Source: Larimichthys crocea
Lineage: Eukaryota; Chordata; Actinopteri; Sciaenidae
Reading direction: 5' to 3'
NCBI RefSeq assembly: GCF_000972845.2
Contig: NC_040021.1
Span: forward strand, 8,475,291-8,539,290
Length of the DNA stretch: 64,000 nt
Each line of letters starts with the position of its first letter. The first letter of the stretch is position 1. Shown piece after piece: positions 1-13,740 of the stretch. A program made the position numbers and the translations under genes. The notes below the pieces were generated by a model. That model did no database searches and had not been told where the DNA came from. It saw only the letters and a list, made by a program, of their open reading frames with translations.

Positions 1-2560
1 GTCTTTTTTACGTTTTATTTGTAAACACTTTGTAAAGATGTACATTTTAGGAAAGTTATTCTTGTATGCCATAGGTATGCTTTATAATGCTTTAATGTTT
101 AAGTTAAGTGTACTGTATTTTTTTAACTGCCTAGTTGTCATTGCTCAACAAAAACAATGTATTGGAGGTAATAAAATCAGATTAAACTCATCTCTGTGTT
201 TTTGTGGTTGTCGCTGAACAAATATGTCACCTTATTGAAAAGGATATTAAACAACAGGTGGTTACAATTCAGGGGAACATTACTTTTCCTTTGAGGGATA
301 ATAACACAAACAGAAACCTTGTTTTGTTAGATATTATAAGAGTATAGCTAGTGGGAGATGAACATAATTAATTCCCCACTTATTTTATAGTAAGTAGGTG
401 TCTGTTTTCATTACATTACAGAGATATCTCTTTATATTCTCAGGCAAAATATGATATGGAAGGCATCCTGAGGTTTCAACATAATGCTTGGTGGCCAATT
501 TGTTATAGGATTTTGGTAGATATATCAAGAAATTATGCCCACACAGGAACAATTATTCTCCAATAAAGAGTAAAATCAGATATGTCTGCAATTATGAGTA
601 TAGCCTGATCAATATTAGATTTATGAGGTTAAACCCAACATTTAAATTTGAAAGTTATCCCTTACATTTGTCTTAAGAACTATGAACAAGAGATTGACTG
701 AGGACAATTATGCTTTTTATCATTTCCTTTACAGACATCCTGAAAGTCTGTGTTTTACAAACTGATATCACAAAACAAATAAGTAAATCAACTAGCAGTA
801 CAGCAGGGGGGAAATAAGCAGCAAGTTAAAAACATAAATATAAATGGTAAAAGTAACATAAAAGTAAAAAATCAGAACTACCACAAAATAAAAAATGATA
901 TTTATACACATACATACACACCTAAACATAGAGATACACACATACATAAATGGGTCCCAGATATGTGTATAGGTGTCCATCTTTGGATTTATTTATTTAT
1001 CATTCTTATAAGAGGCAGCTCTTGTGGGGGCTGTTCAGAGTAGATAGGGCTCTCAAACATATCCATGACATTTCTGCAGTGTAGTTTCTTGTTACTGATA
1101 CAGGCATGTGGAAAGCTAAAAATCTAACAATATATTAGCACAGTCAAATTATGAGGATGAATGAAACGTACTTTTTCACAGCAGCCATTCTAACATGAAA
1201 TAGTAGGTATTTCCAATAATACTAATTAAGGTCCTGTTCCATTTATTGTAGAAGAACATTTCCAGTGAACCAACATGCACCACAGCAGCACCCTGACTCT
1301 GTTTGGCCTGAATGGAACAGGAACCTTGAACTGGTATCATTGGTAACACCTGTGTTAACCTACTATTTAATGTCAAAATGGCTGCAGAAAGACAGAAAAC
1401 ATTACAGTTTTTTTTCAATAGTTTAAACACAATTTTGCAAACTATGCTGGTTTTATCAAAATACTAACACAATTCACCAAAGCACACACCCAAACTGCAA
1501 AATACCTCATATATCTCGCAAAATGAAGCACTGCAACCAAAATCAAACTTTTGCACCAGATGGCACACACTTCATTCGTATTACAGATTTTTGTCTAACC
1601 AACTACACACTGTTGGGCATATTGAAAGGCACTCTCATCTTTAGTATGCTTTGCCATAATACTAACATAGTTCAAACTGTAGAGAATTCTTCAGATTGTT
1701 CACATGCACAGAAATACTTGCAGATACACACACGTGCTATTGAAATATTTTTTTATTTTTTTATTTTTCACCAAACAAGTCCGTGCAACATATGCACAGC
1801 AGATATATTTACATTGGAGTGAACTAAAATATGCTCACAAAACAGTGAGCTGAAAAAATACAATTGCAGAAAAAATGTCACCTGTGGTCTTTTATTGCTT
1901 ACTTCCTGATTGAAGTGTCAACAATTACATAACACCTGTTGGCACAGGTGGCACATATAGTGGCCAATGAGCTCGTGTAGTGTCATTTTAAATGGCGGTG
2001 TTTTGACTTTATCTCAGATTGTTGTGTCTTATGCAGAGAACCGCGTTCAGTACACACAAAAAAAGTGCCATTTCGAATTGCAAAATGTGTGTAAAGCAGA
2101 AAATGTGTTTAAAGTTTTGGAGATTGGAGATGAGGTTTTGCTCCCTGTGTGTCAGTTTAAATATTTCAAGTCAAAGTCAACTTTATTGTCAATGCGGCTA
2201 TATGTACAGGACATACAGAGCATCAAAACTACGTTTCTCTCTTATCCCAAACAGCATAGACATGAAGTATAAAATATAAGTAAAAGATGTGAAAAAAATA
2301 TACACGCTAAATAATGTGGCAATATGGCACAGTGTAAACGGGGTAATTAGTATAAATATAAGTATGGTAATATGGCAGTATGGACATGATTTACAGTTAT
2401 TTACAGTATACATGTACAATGAAATATGTAAAATATGTAAATATGTAAATATGTGCTATCCATGTCATTTCAGTGTGTTAGCAAATGGAAAAAAAAAAGT
2501 TCAGGATATTTCCACACGTGAATTTTGCCACCAAGAATTAATTGAGTATCGTCAAACTAA
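1..2560. other. AT-rich stretch upstream of tcp1, no gene recognised
   Basis: I see no convincing exon on either strand. An AATAAA at 170-175 could end a plus-strand transcript coming from outside the window, but nothing coding supports that. Positions 1228-1243 and 1311-1327 form a hairpin (AAGGTCCTGTTCCATT against its near-complement). The sequence around 1400-2160 is rich in motifs such as TTTAAACACA and TTTTGCA, repeated in both orientations, and looks like a badly decayed DNA transposon; this is a weak call. Short open frames here have no recognisable product. Confidence 0.4.
2166..2235 (+). repeat. Interspersed repeat B, copy 1
   Basis: The core reads AGTCAACTTTATTGTCA, then a segment ending in GTACAGGACATACAGAG. 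A second copy lies in reverse orientation at 39570-39628, where it reads as a 3' end with AATAAAGTTGACTTGAACTTG. The same motif is common in teleost genomes; I cannot assign a class. The AATAAA-like end followed by a short repeated tail suggests a retroposon 3' end. Confidence 0.5.
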
Positions 2561-2574
2561 CCAGCAGAGGGCGC
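2561..2574 (+). promoter_or_regulatory. CTCF-type core motif upstream of tcp1
   Basis: CCAGCAGAGGGCGC matches every position of the CTCF core consensus CCASYAGRKGGCRS. It lies about 320 bp upstream of the tcp1 start codon and about 50 bp from a ZNF143-type motif. Motif match only; occupancy is inference. Confidence 0.55.
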
Positions 2575-2620
2575 ACTCACACCTTCACACTACGCACTAG
2601 AAATAATCGCAGATGGTGAG

Positions 2621-2640
2621 GCATGCTGGGAAATGTAGTT
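2621..2640 (-). promoter_or_regulatory. ZNF143/Staf-type promoter motif for tcp1
   Basis: The minus strand reads AACTACATTTCCCAGCATGC, one base from the well-known SBS motif (ACTACAATTCCCAGCATGC) bound by ZNF143 at many vertebrate housekeeping promoters. It sits 244 bp upstream of the tcp1 ATG, in a TATA-less region, and fits a housekeeping promoter. Confidence 0.7.
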
Positions 2641-2799
2641 AATACGACATAACGTGACAAAGCGTTATTTTCTGATCTAATAAGGGACTTTTTGGGCGTG
2701 AAACGTCACTATACATTTAAAACCCAGCTCATTTATGTTATTAAAATCCGGCAAACTGTAATTAATTAACCACAGATTAACTTTTTTAAAGATTTTTTT

Positions 2800-2814
2800 C
2801 TTCTCGAAGCTTCT
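2800..2814. promoter_or_regulatory. Perfect three-unit heat-shock element at tcp1
   Basis: TTCTCGAAGCTTC at 2801-2813 fits nTTCnnGAAnnTTCn exactly, with three inverted 5-bp HSF units in register. It is about 70 bp upstream of the tcp1 start codon, so it lies in the core promoter or at the transcription start. CCT subunit genes are reported HSF targets, so the position is biologically sensible. No fourth unit is visible on either side. Confidence 0.65.
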
Positions 2815-2883
2815 CCTTAACACCGGTGTACCCATGATGCACCGCGCCGCTTCCTTTCTTCTCGTGCAGTGCGCTGGTCCAAA

Positions 2884-5800
2884 ATGTCGCTACTCGAGGG
2901 TCCGCTCAACGTGCTCGGCCAGAGGACGACCGGCGAGTCTGTCCGCACTCAGAATGGTGAGTTATGCTGCTGCTCCAGTCCGTGCTTCACGCAGTGTGCG
3001 TGTTTTTTATCTGCGTGGACGGGAGAGAGCTGAGTTCATTCACTGCCGTTAACACACGTGTGGCTAATGCTAATGCCGGCTAACTTTTATTTTTGTGGGG
3101 TAACTTTTGCTCAGGCTCTGCAGCACAGCCGAGAAAAAAAAGACACAATGTGCACTTTACCCACAGCTATATTTTAAATATAAAGCTGTAGTCCCGTTTA
3201 AGTACCGTCCACTCGCATCCCCATGAATGGACGGCTATGCTAACGGGACAGAACAACACTGTCATGATCTGAGGGTGTGGCTAACTAACTGTGTACCTCA
3301 CTAAATGAAACGACAGGACATCCTAATGACTGAAATCAGGCGTGTTAAAGAGTGTGTTGTTTTTAAATGAACATTAAAGGTCGTTGTCTTTGCAGTCATG
3401 GCCGCATCATCCATCGCCAACATCGTCAAGAGCTCCCTGGGACCCGTCGGCCTCGACAAGATGCTGGTGGACGACATTGGGGTCAGTGTCACATGCAACC
3501 AAACATAAAAAAATATATATAACATAACTCTAATCAAAGGCTTGCAGCTGTTTTGCGTCTTGTAGTTCAATACTAGTACTAGCACAATATTTACTGCTGG
3601 TTATTTGTACATGCATGCAAGTCTGCATACAGTATGCAGTGCAGTTCACTGTTTGATGCAAGATTAAAATGTGCTAAAGGCCATTTTTATTTAGCTTTTA
3701 CTGCCCAAAACACGTAAAAACAAAGAGATAATTAATTTCATTATTATATTTGAAATATATATACGCAACCATGTTGTTATTACTGTGTTCGACTTTATTT
3801 TGGGTATAGACGTGTTTTGAAAGTTGAAATTCCCGGTTCCTTGGGATAGGCTATGGATATTTGATATCGGGCTGCTCTGGGACCAGGGGAAACCAATTTC
3901 GTTTCATCCCATGTTTTTACATGTGCTGTAATGACACTAAAACTCCTTAAATCCTCAATGATGATGGTTTAATAATTTTATTTTGGGGCCCCGTCAGTCG
4001 TGGGCCCTTTGGAATTGTCCTAACTTTTCCCCCCTATACGGCGCCCCTGCATGCACCCCTTTTATTTGAGTTAAATCGATAACAAACATTGTGGCATGAG
4101 TTGCTCAGTCTGTAGGGACTTGGCCGGTTCAAGTCCAGTATAGAAAGGAGGTGAGCTGGCACCTCTCCAGCTACTAGTCCACCTCCTGGGCACTGCCAAG
4201 ATGCCCTTGAGCAAGGTGCCGAACCCCTCCAACTGCTCGCAGATCACCCCACCATCTCTCTCCACATTTGTGTGTGTGTGTGTGGGGTTGTATTTCGGTG
4301 TTAAAATGCATGTATTAAAAAAAAAAGAGTGAAAAAAGAATTTCCCCTGATTAATGAAAGTATCTCTTCTTCTTCATCTGACAGGACGTGACCATCACCA
4401 ACGATGGAGCGACCATCCTGAAGCTGCTGGAAGTGGAGCACCCAGCTGCCAAGGTCCTGTGTGAACTGGCTGACCTGCAGGACAAGGAGGTCGGAGATGG
4501 GACCACGTCTGTGGTGAGTAGGGTCAACAGCTGCCCCCCTGTGTGGAGTCAGAGACTCGAGAATGATGAGTAGTGGATGTCCTGTTTTAGTACCATGCAT
4601 CTGCCTTTCATCACGGATGCGTGGCTATGCAAACAGGAGAGAGAAACTGTCCGTCAGTATCTGAAGGGGTCGAGCAGCCTCATTTCTCTCACCCCTAATG
4701 AAATGATGGTACAATCTAAAACTTTTATTTGTATTTGTGCTGCAACAGTAGTATTCTTAGTTGGAAGATGAAGCCAGTCCCAGTTATTTTATTTATTTTC
4801 ATCACCTCACATCTTTTTTAGGTAATTCTTGCTGCAGAGTTGCTGAAGAGTGCAGATGAGCTGGTGAAGCAGAAGATTCATCCCACGTCCGTCATCAGCG
4901 GATATCGTCTGGCTTGCAAGTAAGATGCTTCCACTTTGAACCACTGAGTGCTCATAAACAGACTCTGATCTTCAGGTGTCTTTAACATGCAAATTTGTCT
5001 TTTTTTCATCTTCCAGGGAGGCAGTTCGCTACATTAATGAGAACCTCACTATTGGGACAGATGACCTGGGCAGAGAGTGTTTAATAAACGCAGCCAAGAC
5101 CTCCATGTCCTCCAAAATCATTGGCGTGTATCCTTTCTGCTGTACAGTGCATAAAATATTTTGTTTGGATCCGACCCACACAGGCACAATTTATGATTGT
5201 CTATATTTCATGCATGTGAGTAAAGCCCTCATCTGCCTTAACTCTGAGCACTCAGTGATGCAGACTTCTTTGCTAACATGGTGGTGGATGCTGCCACCGC
5301 TGTGAAGTTTGTGGACAGCAAGGGGGTGGCCAAATACCCCATCAACTCTGTCAATGTGCTGAAAGCCCACGGCCGCAGCCAGAAAGAGAGCTTCTTGGTG
5401 AATGGATATGCACTGAACTGCACAGTTGGGTCACAAGGTATGTTAGATATTTAAAAAAATATATAAAAAAAGCTGAATCACGACTGCTGAATGTGTTACA
5501 ACAGCAGCTGATTAAGTTCCCATTTAAATTTGCTGCTATGTCTCACCTGATGGCGTAAGCAGTGATACGCGTGGGAGACAGTACGCTGGCTTTGAAAGGA
5601 ACGTAGACACAGTAGTTTGTGAACTGTGGCGACTCTTTTCTAGCCAAACAATGGATTAACAGCCTGAAGTAAAAGGGCATGTGGTATGGTGTCTTGTCTA
5701 GTTCTCTGGATATGTCCCATGGTGAACATGCTGTTTTGTGTTTTTCCAGGCATGGTGAAGCGTGTTGTTAACGCCAAGATCGCTTGCCTGGACTTCAGCC

Positions 5801-7605
5801 TGCAGAAGACCAAGATGAAGATGGGAGTCCAAGTCATCATCAACGACCCAGAGAAGCTCGATCAGATCAGACAAAGGTAGAAACATTTTGTTTCTAGTAT
5901 AGTAACAGTGTTATAGTATTAAGGATTATCCCATTTAAATTTGCTGTGATGCTGAATTAATAGTTTACACAGTGATACGCGTGGGAGAAAGTATCAGCAG
6001 CCCAGAGTCAAGGCACCAGCTTCTCTCTTAGCTGCTGTGCCACTACTGTGAGCTGGACAGTTTTGTATCATATTCGTATTGTTTTGTATCAAAGTATTAC
6101 CGGAGGAACTGAATCAATGTTGGATTTTGTTGCAACAGGGAATCTGATATCACCAAGGAGAGGATCCAAAAGATTTTGGCAGCTGGCGCCAACGTTATCC
6201 TGACCACCGGAGGCATCGATGACATGTGTCTGAAGTACTTTGTGGATGTGGGCGCCATGGCAGTGAGAAGGGTCCTCAAGAAGGACCTGAAACGCATCGC
6301 CAAGGCAACAGGAGGTAGGGCGGAAGAACGCTGATGTTTATGCAGACTGGCTTTTGTGTTTCTGGTCTTGTCTTGTCATCATTGTCTGTGTACAAGTCTT
6401 GGTCAAGTGCTTATAGTCAGCAGATTAAACTAATGGACATGTTTGCTGTGTTTGTCCATTCTCAGCCACCGTCTGCCCTTCTCTGACCAATCTGGAGGGA
6501 GAGGAGACGTTCGAGGCCACCATGCTTGGTCAGGCTGAGGAGGTTGTGCAGGATCGCATCTGTGATGACGAGCTCATCCTTGTGAAGAAGTAAGAACTTC
6601 AGCGTTTCTCTATATAGCAACATCTTCTAAAGATACGTTATTTGGGTACAACTGTTAAGAACATTTCTGTGCATGCTGTTCCTCATTTGACGTGATAAAC
6701 TGAGAAGTCCCTCATATGTTTGTCTCCCTGTGAATGTTCGACAGTCTGACACATGTTAACAGTACCGTTTTTCTAACTTCATCTCAGTACCAAAGCACGC
6801 ACATCAGCATCAATCATTCTGCGCGGGGCCAACGACTTCATGTGCGACGAGATGGAGCGCTCACTGCACGATGCCCTCTGTGTGGTGAAGAGGGTGCTGG
6901 AGTCAAAGTCTGTAGTTCCAGGAGGAGGCGCTGTTGAGGCAGCGCTGTCAATCTACCTTGAGAATTATGCTACCAGCATGGTGAGAGATGTTTTGTCAAG
7001 CATGCAGTTGTTGTGTATCTAGGGTCTGAGCGTAGTTTTGGTTCTAACAGGTTCCTAAATGTCTCTTTTGTCTCTTCAGGGTTCCCGAGAGCAGCTGGCT
7101 ATTGCTGAGTTTGCTCGATCTCTCCTCATCATCCCCAAGACACTGGCTGTGAACGCAGCGCAGGACTCCACTGACCTGGTGGCCAAGCTTCGGGCTTTCC
7201 ACAATGAGGCTCAGGTTAACCCTGAACGCAAGCATCTCAAGTGGTGAGTCTTTCTTCACTGCAGCAGTCATGAAACTGAAGGATCTGTTTACAAGTTCAA
7301 ATTCAAGTTTCACTTTGCCTCAGGTTCTATGTTAGTTTATTTGTTGTTGTAGAACATGCAGTATTTCAAGGCTTCCTTGTTTATCTTGTAGGATTGGTCT
7401 GGACCTGGTGAACGGCAAGCCCAGAGACAACCGTCAGGCTGGCGTGTACGAGCCCACTATGGTCAAAACAAAGAGCCTCAAGTTTGCCACAGAGGCCGCC
7501 ATCACCATCCTCCGTATCGACGACCTCATCAAACTGTTCCCTGAGCCGAAGGAGGGCGGGCAGTCGTACCAGGACGCCGTGCAGTCGGGCTCTCTGGAGG
7601 GTTAA
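2884..7605 (+). CDS. tcp1: T-complex protein 1 subunit alpha (CCT1), 12 coding exons
   Basis: Alpha subunit of the cytosolic TRiC/CCT chaperonin, which folds actin, tubulin and other proteins by ATP-driven closure. Exons: 2884-2956, 3396-3481, 4385-4513, 4822-4919, 5017-5127, 5256-5437, 5750-5876, 6139-6314, 6466-6589, 6788-6980, 7080-7243, 7392-7605. They join in frame to 558 residues (human 556). Seen: N-terminal [14 protein letters not shown]; equatorial ATP loops DGATIL (60-65) and GDGTT (90-94); the HDAL aspartate (397) and PGGG (413-416) of the second equatorial segment; C-terminal DDLIKL. The start is the first ATG in frame and aligns to the family start with three extra residues. All introns are GT-AG; intron 5 has U12-type signals. 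Introns 6 and 7 carry H/ACA snoRNAs, and intron 2 a SINE. Heat-shock, ZNF143-type and CTCF-type motifs lie upstream. Near-identity to vertebrate CCT1 leaves no alternative reading. Confidence 0.97.
4091..4262 (+). mobile_element. tRNA-derived SINE in tcp1 intron 2
   Basis: A tRNA-like head (GAGTTGCTCAGTCTGTAGGG as A box, GGTTCAAGTCC as B box) is followed by the fish SINE body GAGCTGGCACCTCTCCAGCT and GCCCTTGAGCAAGGTGCCGA. A (GT) run follows at 4269-4285. The tail is decayed and no target-site duplication is clear. Just upstream (about 3960-4060) is another worn repeat of hAT type. The promoter boxes contain mismatches, so this is a fossil copy. Confidence 0.7.
5128..5255 (+). other. Probable U12-type intron (tcp1 intron 5)
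   Basis: The reading frame requires the donor at 5128, which reads GTATCCTTT, a full match to the U12 5' splice-site consensus RTATCCTTT. TGCCTTAAC at 5234-5242 differs by one base from the U12 branch-site consensus TTCCTTAAC, and its adenosine is 14 nt from the intron end, inside the usual U12 window. The acceptor is AG with a poor pyrimidine tract, also typical. The nearby alternative donor (GTGTAT at 5126) would create an immediate stop codon, so the minor-spliceosome junction is the coding one. Confidence 0.85.
5519..5653 (+). ncRNA. H/ACA box snoRNA in tcp1 intron 6
   Basis: Two hairpins with the expected boxes. The 5' hairpin has outer stem CCCAT/GTGGG, inner stem CTGCT/AGCAG and pocket strands TTAAATTTG and TGATACGC. 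The H box is ACAGTA (ANANNA). The 3' hairpin has outer stem GGCT/AGCC and inner stem ACAGT/ACTGT. The ACA box at 5648-5650 lies three bases before the end. Human TCP1 introns host SNORA20 and SNORA29, so this is probably one of their counterparts; I cannot say which. The 5' pocket pairs well around GCGUAUAUUAAAGUUG of 18S rRNA (recalled from memory), placing the uridine equivalent to human U651 at the modification site. Confidence 0.85.
5930..6062 (+). ncRNA. Sister H/ACA box snoRNA in tcp1 intron 7
   Basis: Same plan as the snoRNA in intron 6. The 5' hairpin has outer stem CCCAT/GTGGG, inner stem CTGTG/CACAG and identical pocket strands TTAAATTTG and TGATACGC. The H box is AAAGTA. The 3' hairpin has outer stem CAGC/GCTG and inner stem GGCAC/GTGCC; ACA at 6057-6059 is followed by three bases. 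The 5' halves are nearly identical to the first copy, while the 3' hairpins are unrelated. The two therefore share one predicted target and differ in the second. Likely counterpart of human SNORA20 or SNORA29. Confidence 0.85.
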
Positions 7606-7775
7606 AAGGCTGTGATTGGTCCAAATAGGTTCATGATCTGTATTTATACGTAAAGAGCTCTCCATGGCTGTTGCTCTAGTGTAGGCCATGCACTTTGCCT
7701 GTTTACTGTTCTCCCTCTCCCCTCGAGGCGCTCCCTTCACGAGGAACTGTACGTGATGTTTTTTTTTGGACACTT

Positions 7776-7781
7776 AATAAA
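7776..7781 (+). terminator. tcp1 poly(A) signal
   Basis: AATAAA lies 170 bp after the tcp1 stop codon and is followed by a GT-rich stretch, so the 3' UTR is about 190 nt. Confidence 0.75.
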
Positions 7782-7888
7782 GCTCCAGTGGTTGTAAACG
7801 GCCATTGATTTGTTAATTCAGACTGGCTCGCTGTGGTTATTGTGCAGGCTTTCATAAATGACTTTCAAAGAAGTTTTTGACTCAGTTA

Positions 7889-7894
7889 TTTATT
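7889..7894 (-). terminator. Candidate acat2 poly(A) signal
   Basis: AATAAA on the minus strand, 633 bp beyond the acat2 stop codon. If used, acat2 transcripts end near 7870, only about 70 bp from the end of the convergent tcp1 transcript. The 7800-8526 stretch is then mostly acat2 3' UTR; I see no other element in it. Confidence 0.5.
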
Positions 7895-8526
7895 GATATG
7901 AAGAACAGCTAGATGACATTTTCACAAACATCTGATCATGGACTTCCTGCATGAGGTTAAAGAAGGCTGACGTGTTTAACCTTGTGGCACTTGGCTAAGT
8001 TTCTACACAATTTATGAAAGTGGAATGTTGGTCAGTATCTGTTTTCTTGAACATAGTACATCAAACATCACAAGTTAAATTATACTTCACACAGATGGTA
8101 GCTCGTCTTCAGAGGGAACTAATGAAGCTTTTACAGGTTATGTTTGGTTTTTCTAGACTATTCATCTCAAAAGGAAAAACTAACTTCAGTAAGTGCATAT
8201 TTAGTACGTCCAGTACCTTGTAAGAACAATTTTAGTTTACATTTTAATTTAACATTAAATTAAAGAAAAGGTCCTCTAACATTAAGCCACATGCTATACA
8301 GCTAGAGCCTGAGCAAGGTTGAATTAAAGTTCACAGTGAGAATGGCTATTGGCTGGATAAGATCCAACAATCACAACATATACCCATCACTTGTACCTCC
8401 AGTACAGTAATGTAGAAGAACCCATTTAATACCACGTCCTGCGGTGTAAACACTTGAGTTTCTTTCATCAGTTTTAAAAAGATGAGATCGAGTGCAACTC
8501 CGTGAAGCAGCGTTCCATTTTTCATC

Positions 8527-11742
<3,216 letters not shown>

Positions 11743-12032
11743 GTTTGATAGTCAGCTGGTTGCAGTTGGAGTCCTTGTGTCAGAGTGCTGCTCCTGTCTG
11801 TCCACACACTGAGGTGAGCTCTGTTGACACTGTCTGACAGACACACACCTCTGAGCTGTGTAAGAAGTAAGAAACGCCACAGCGCCGCCGTGCGTGCTGG
11901 AGGATCACAGCAGCGTTAATGCATTCAAATTATTTTGAATTGTTTGTCTTATATTTACATTATTTTGCACATCAAATATATTGTCTGCACTATCTTCTTT
12001 AGCACTGATTTGCCTGTCGGTGCCTATGTTTA

Positions 12033-12310
12033 CGTAGATAGATACTTTATTGATCCCCGAGAAAAAGTACCAAGTAGCAGCATGAGACACAGTAAACACA
12101 CATTAAACATGCATTCAGATTAACCTATAACACAGTAAACACACATTAAACATGCATTAAGATTAACCTATAACACAGTAAACACACATTAAACATGCAT
12201 TCAGATTAACCTATAACAACTTCAACTTCATTTATTTATACAGCACCTTTCATACTGAATTGTAGCCCAAAGTGCTTCACAGAGCAGAGTAAAAACAGAA
12301 ATAGACAACA
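12033..12310. repeat. Repeat cluster with a 43-bp tandem triplet
   Basis: GATAGATACTTTATTGATCC at about 12038-12057 is the reverse of a LINE-type 3' end common in fish. Next come three direct copies of a 43-bp unit starting AGTAAACACACATTAAACAT at 12091, 12134 and 12177, nearly identical to each other. Then TTTATTTATACAGCACCTTT at 12231-12250 begins another interspersed fish repeat. All of this lies between the acat2 start and the wtap 3' end. No gene is seen in 11743-13170. Confidence 0.7.
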
Positions 12311-13193
12311 GAGCAGTTGCATATAAAAATATTAATTAAAAGAAAAGTAAAATCATAGAACTACAACAATGAAACAAATGAGAAAATAACCTATAGGGTA
12401 AAAAGCATAATTTAAGAACAGTTGCAGTAAAAGTAGATATGACCTGTACAGTAAATAAGAACCAGAGATAAAAGTAACACAGTGAACAGACATTAAAATG
12501 AGTGAATAAGATCAATCTGGATTGAAATTAAACCTACCTGCAAAGAAATTAAGAGTGCCAAGAAGTGTTAAGGTCTTTAGAAATAGAAAATTATATAAAC
12601 AGTATATATATTTTATAGAAATAAGAAATAGAACTATAAATAGAGATATAAACAATTAAATTGATTCTCACTGCTGTAAAAACTTCTTACACTTTGTACA
12701 ACCTCAGAAGATATTCATCTCTTCATGTACCACAATTACGATAGTGTAGGCTGGCCCTGTTCAGTTACAGACAGTTCATGCAGGTTTATTGATAATAAAA
12801 ATCATCTAACAGTGAGTGGTAAGGTAGTACATGTTTCTAAATTAATGTATTTAATGAAAAATATATATTTTATAGTCCTCCACATAGCACCAGTGGTATT
12901 TCTTGGTCTATGGTCTTCATGTGCTCCTTGCATTTTTAAAGTTTAATTTTTAAGATTTGTTAAAATATTTAAAATTAATATATCACACAAGCAGCACCCT
13001 GCTTATTTTTATACAAATTCATCTCATTATAGTGACTTTGAAAAAAACACAAAGTTGAGCTTGAGGTGTCTTTTTAGGGTAGATATTTTAAATATTTATA
13101 CGTCAGCTGAGCCAAAATGTTTTATAAGTAATGAGTTTCTATGCTAATGTAATAATGGGTTTCACTTTGTAGTATTAAAAATCTTTATTGGTA

Positions 13194-13199
13194 TTTGGT
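13194..13199 (-). terminator. wtap poly(A) signal
   Basis: AATAAA on the minus strand, 542 bp beyond the wtap stop codon. It would give a 3' UTR of about 560 nt. The UTR is A/T-rich and has no other AATAAA on this strand that I found. Confidence 0.6.
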
Positions 13200-13740
13200 C
13201 AGTACATGAAAAGGACTGAAGTCAGAATAATATGAACATCGCATATAAACTACTCACAATTGAACAGAATCTTTTGAACAGAATTTTTTTGTCAATGAAA
13301 AATTAAAATTGCATTTAAAAAAAAGAAAAAAAAGAAAGAGGCCAACATCTAAAAATGACCTTGAATATTGCGAAGCTACTGTAATTCAGTGATTTTACTG
13401 ACTTTTGACGATGAGTTACAACACCAGATGCCTGATTTCAGTGTCAAGAGCTCAAACAAGAACAGCATAGACGTGCTCAAATAAACAGCAGAATGAAACG
13501 TACTAGTTTTAAATCATACATCCACTCAATTCAAATCTAACATTAACCCATACCTGTTATATCCCTGTTTTAGCAACACAAATGTGACACAGGCATCACG
13601 ATAGGCAAGGGGAGGAGGGTGAAACCAAAACGTCTTGGACAGCAGTGCTGTGTTACAGACTAAGCGTTTGTTGCCTTGTTTGTATATTGTATAAAAAAAA
13701 GAAAAGAAGAAAAAAAAAAGACAGTACATGTCAGAGTACA

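Noticed and set aside
2683..2700. NF-kB-like GGGACTTTTT upstream of tcp1
   Set aside because: Imperfect match and no supporting context.
2641..2883. A divergent mrpl18 gene sharing the tcp1 promoter, as in human
   Set aside because: I looked on the minus strand upstream of tcp1 and saw no exon reading as MRPL18.
4555..4670. Possible box C/D snoRNA or hairpin in tcp1 intron 3 (ATGATGA, CTGA, and GCATC/GATGC pairing)
   Set aside because: The boxes are not brought together by a terminal stem and no D' or C' boxes are convincing.
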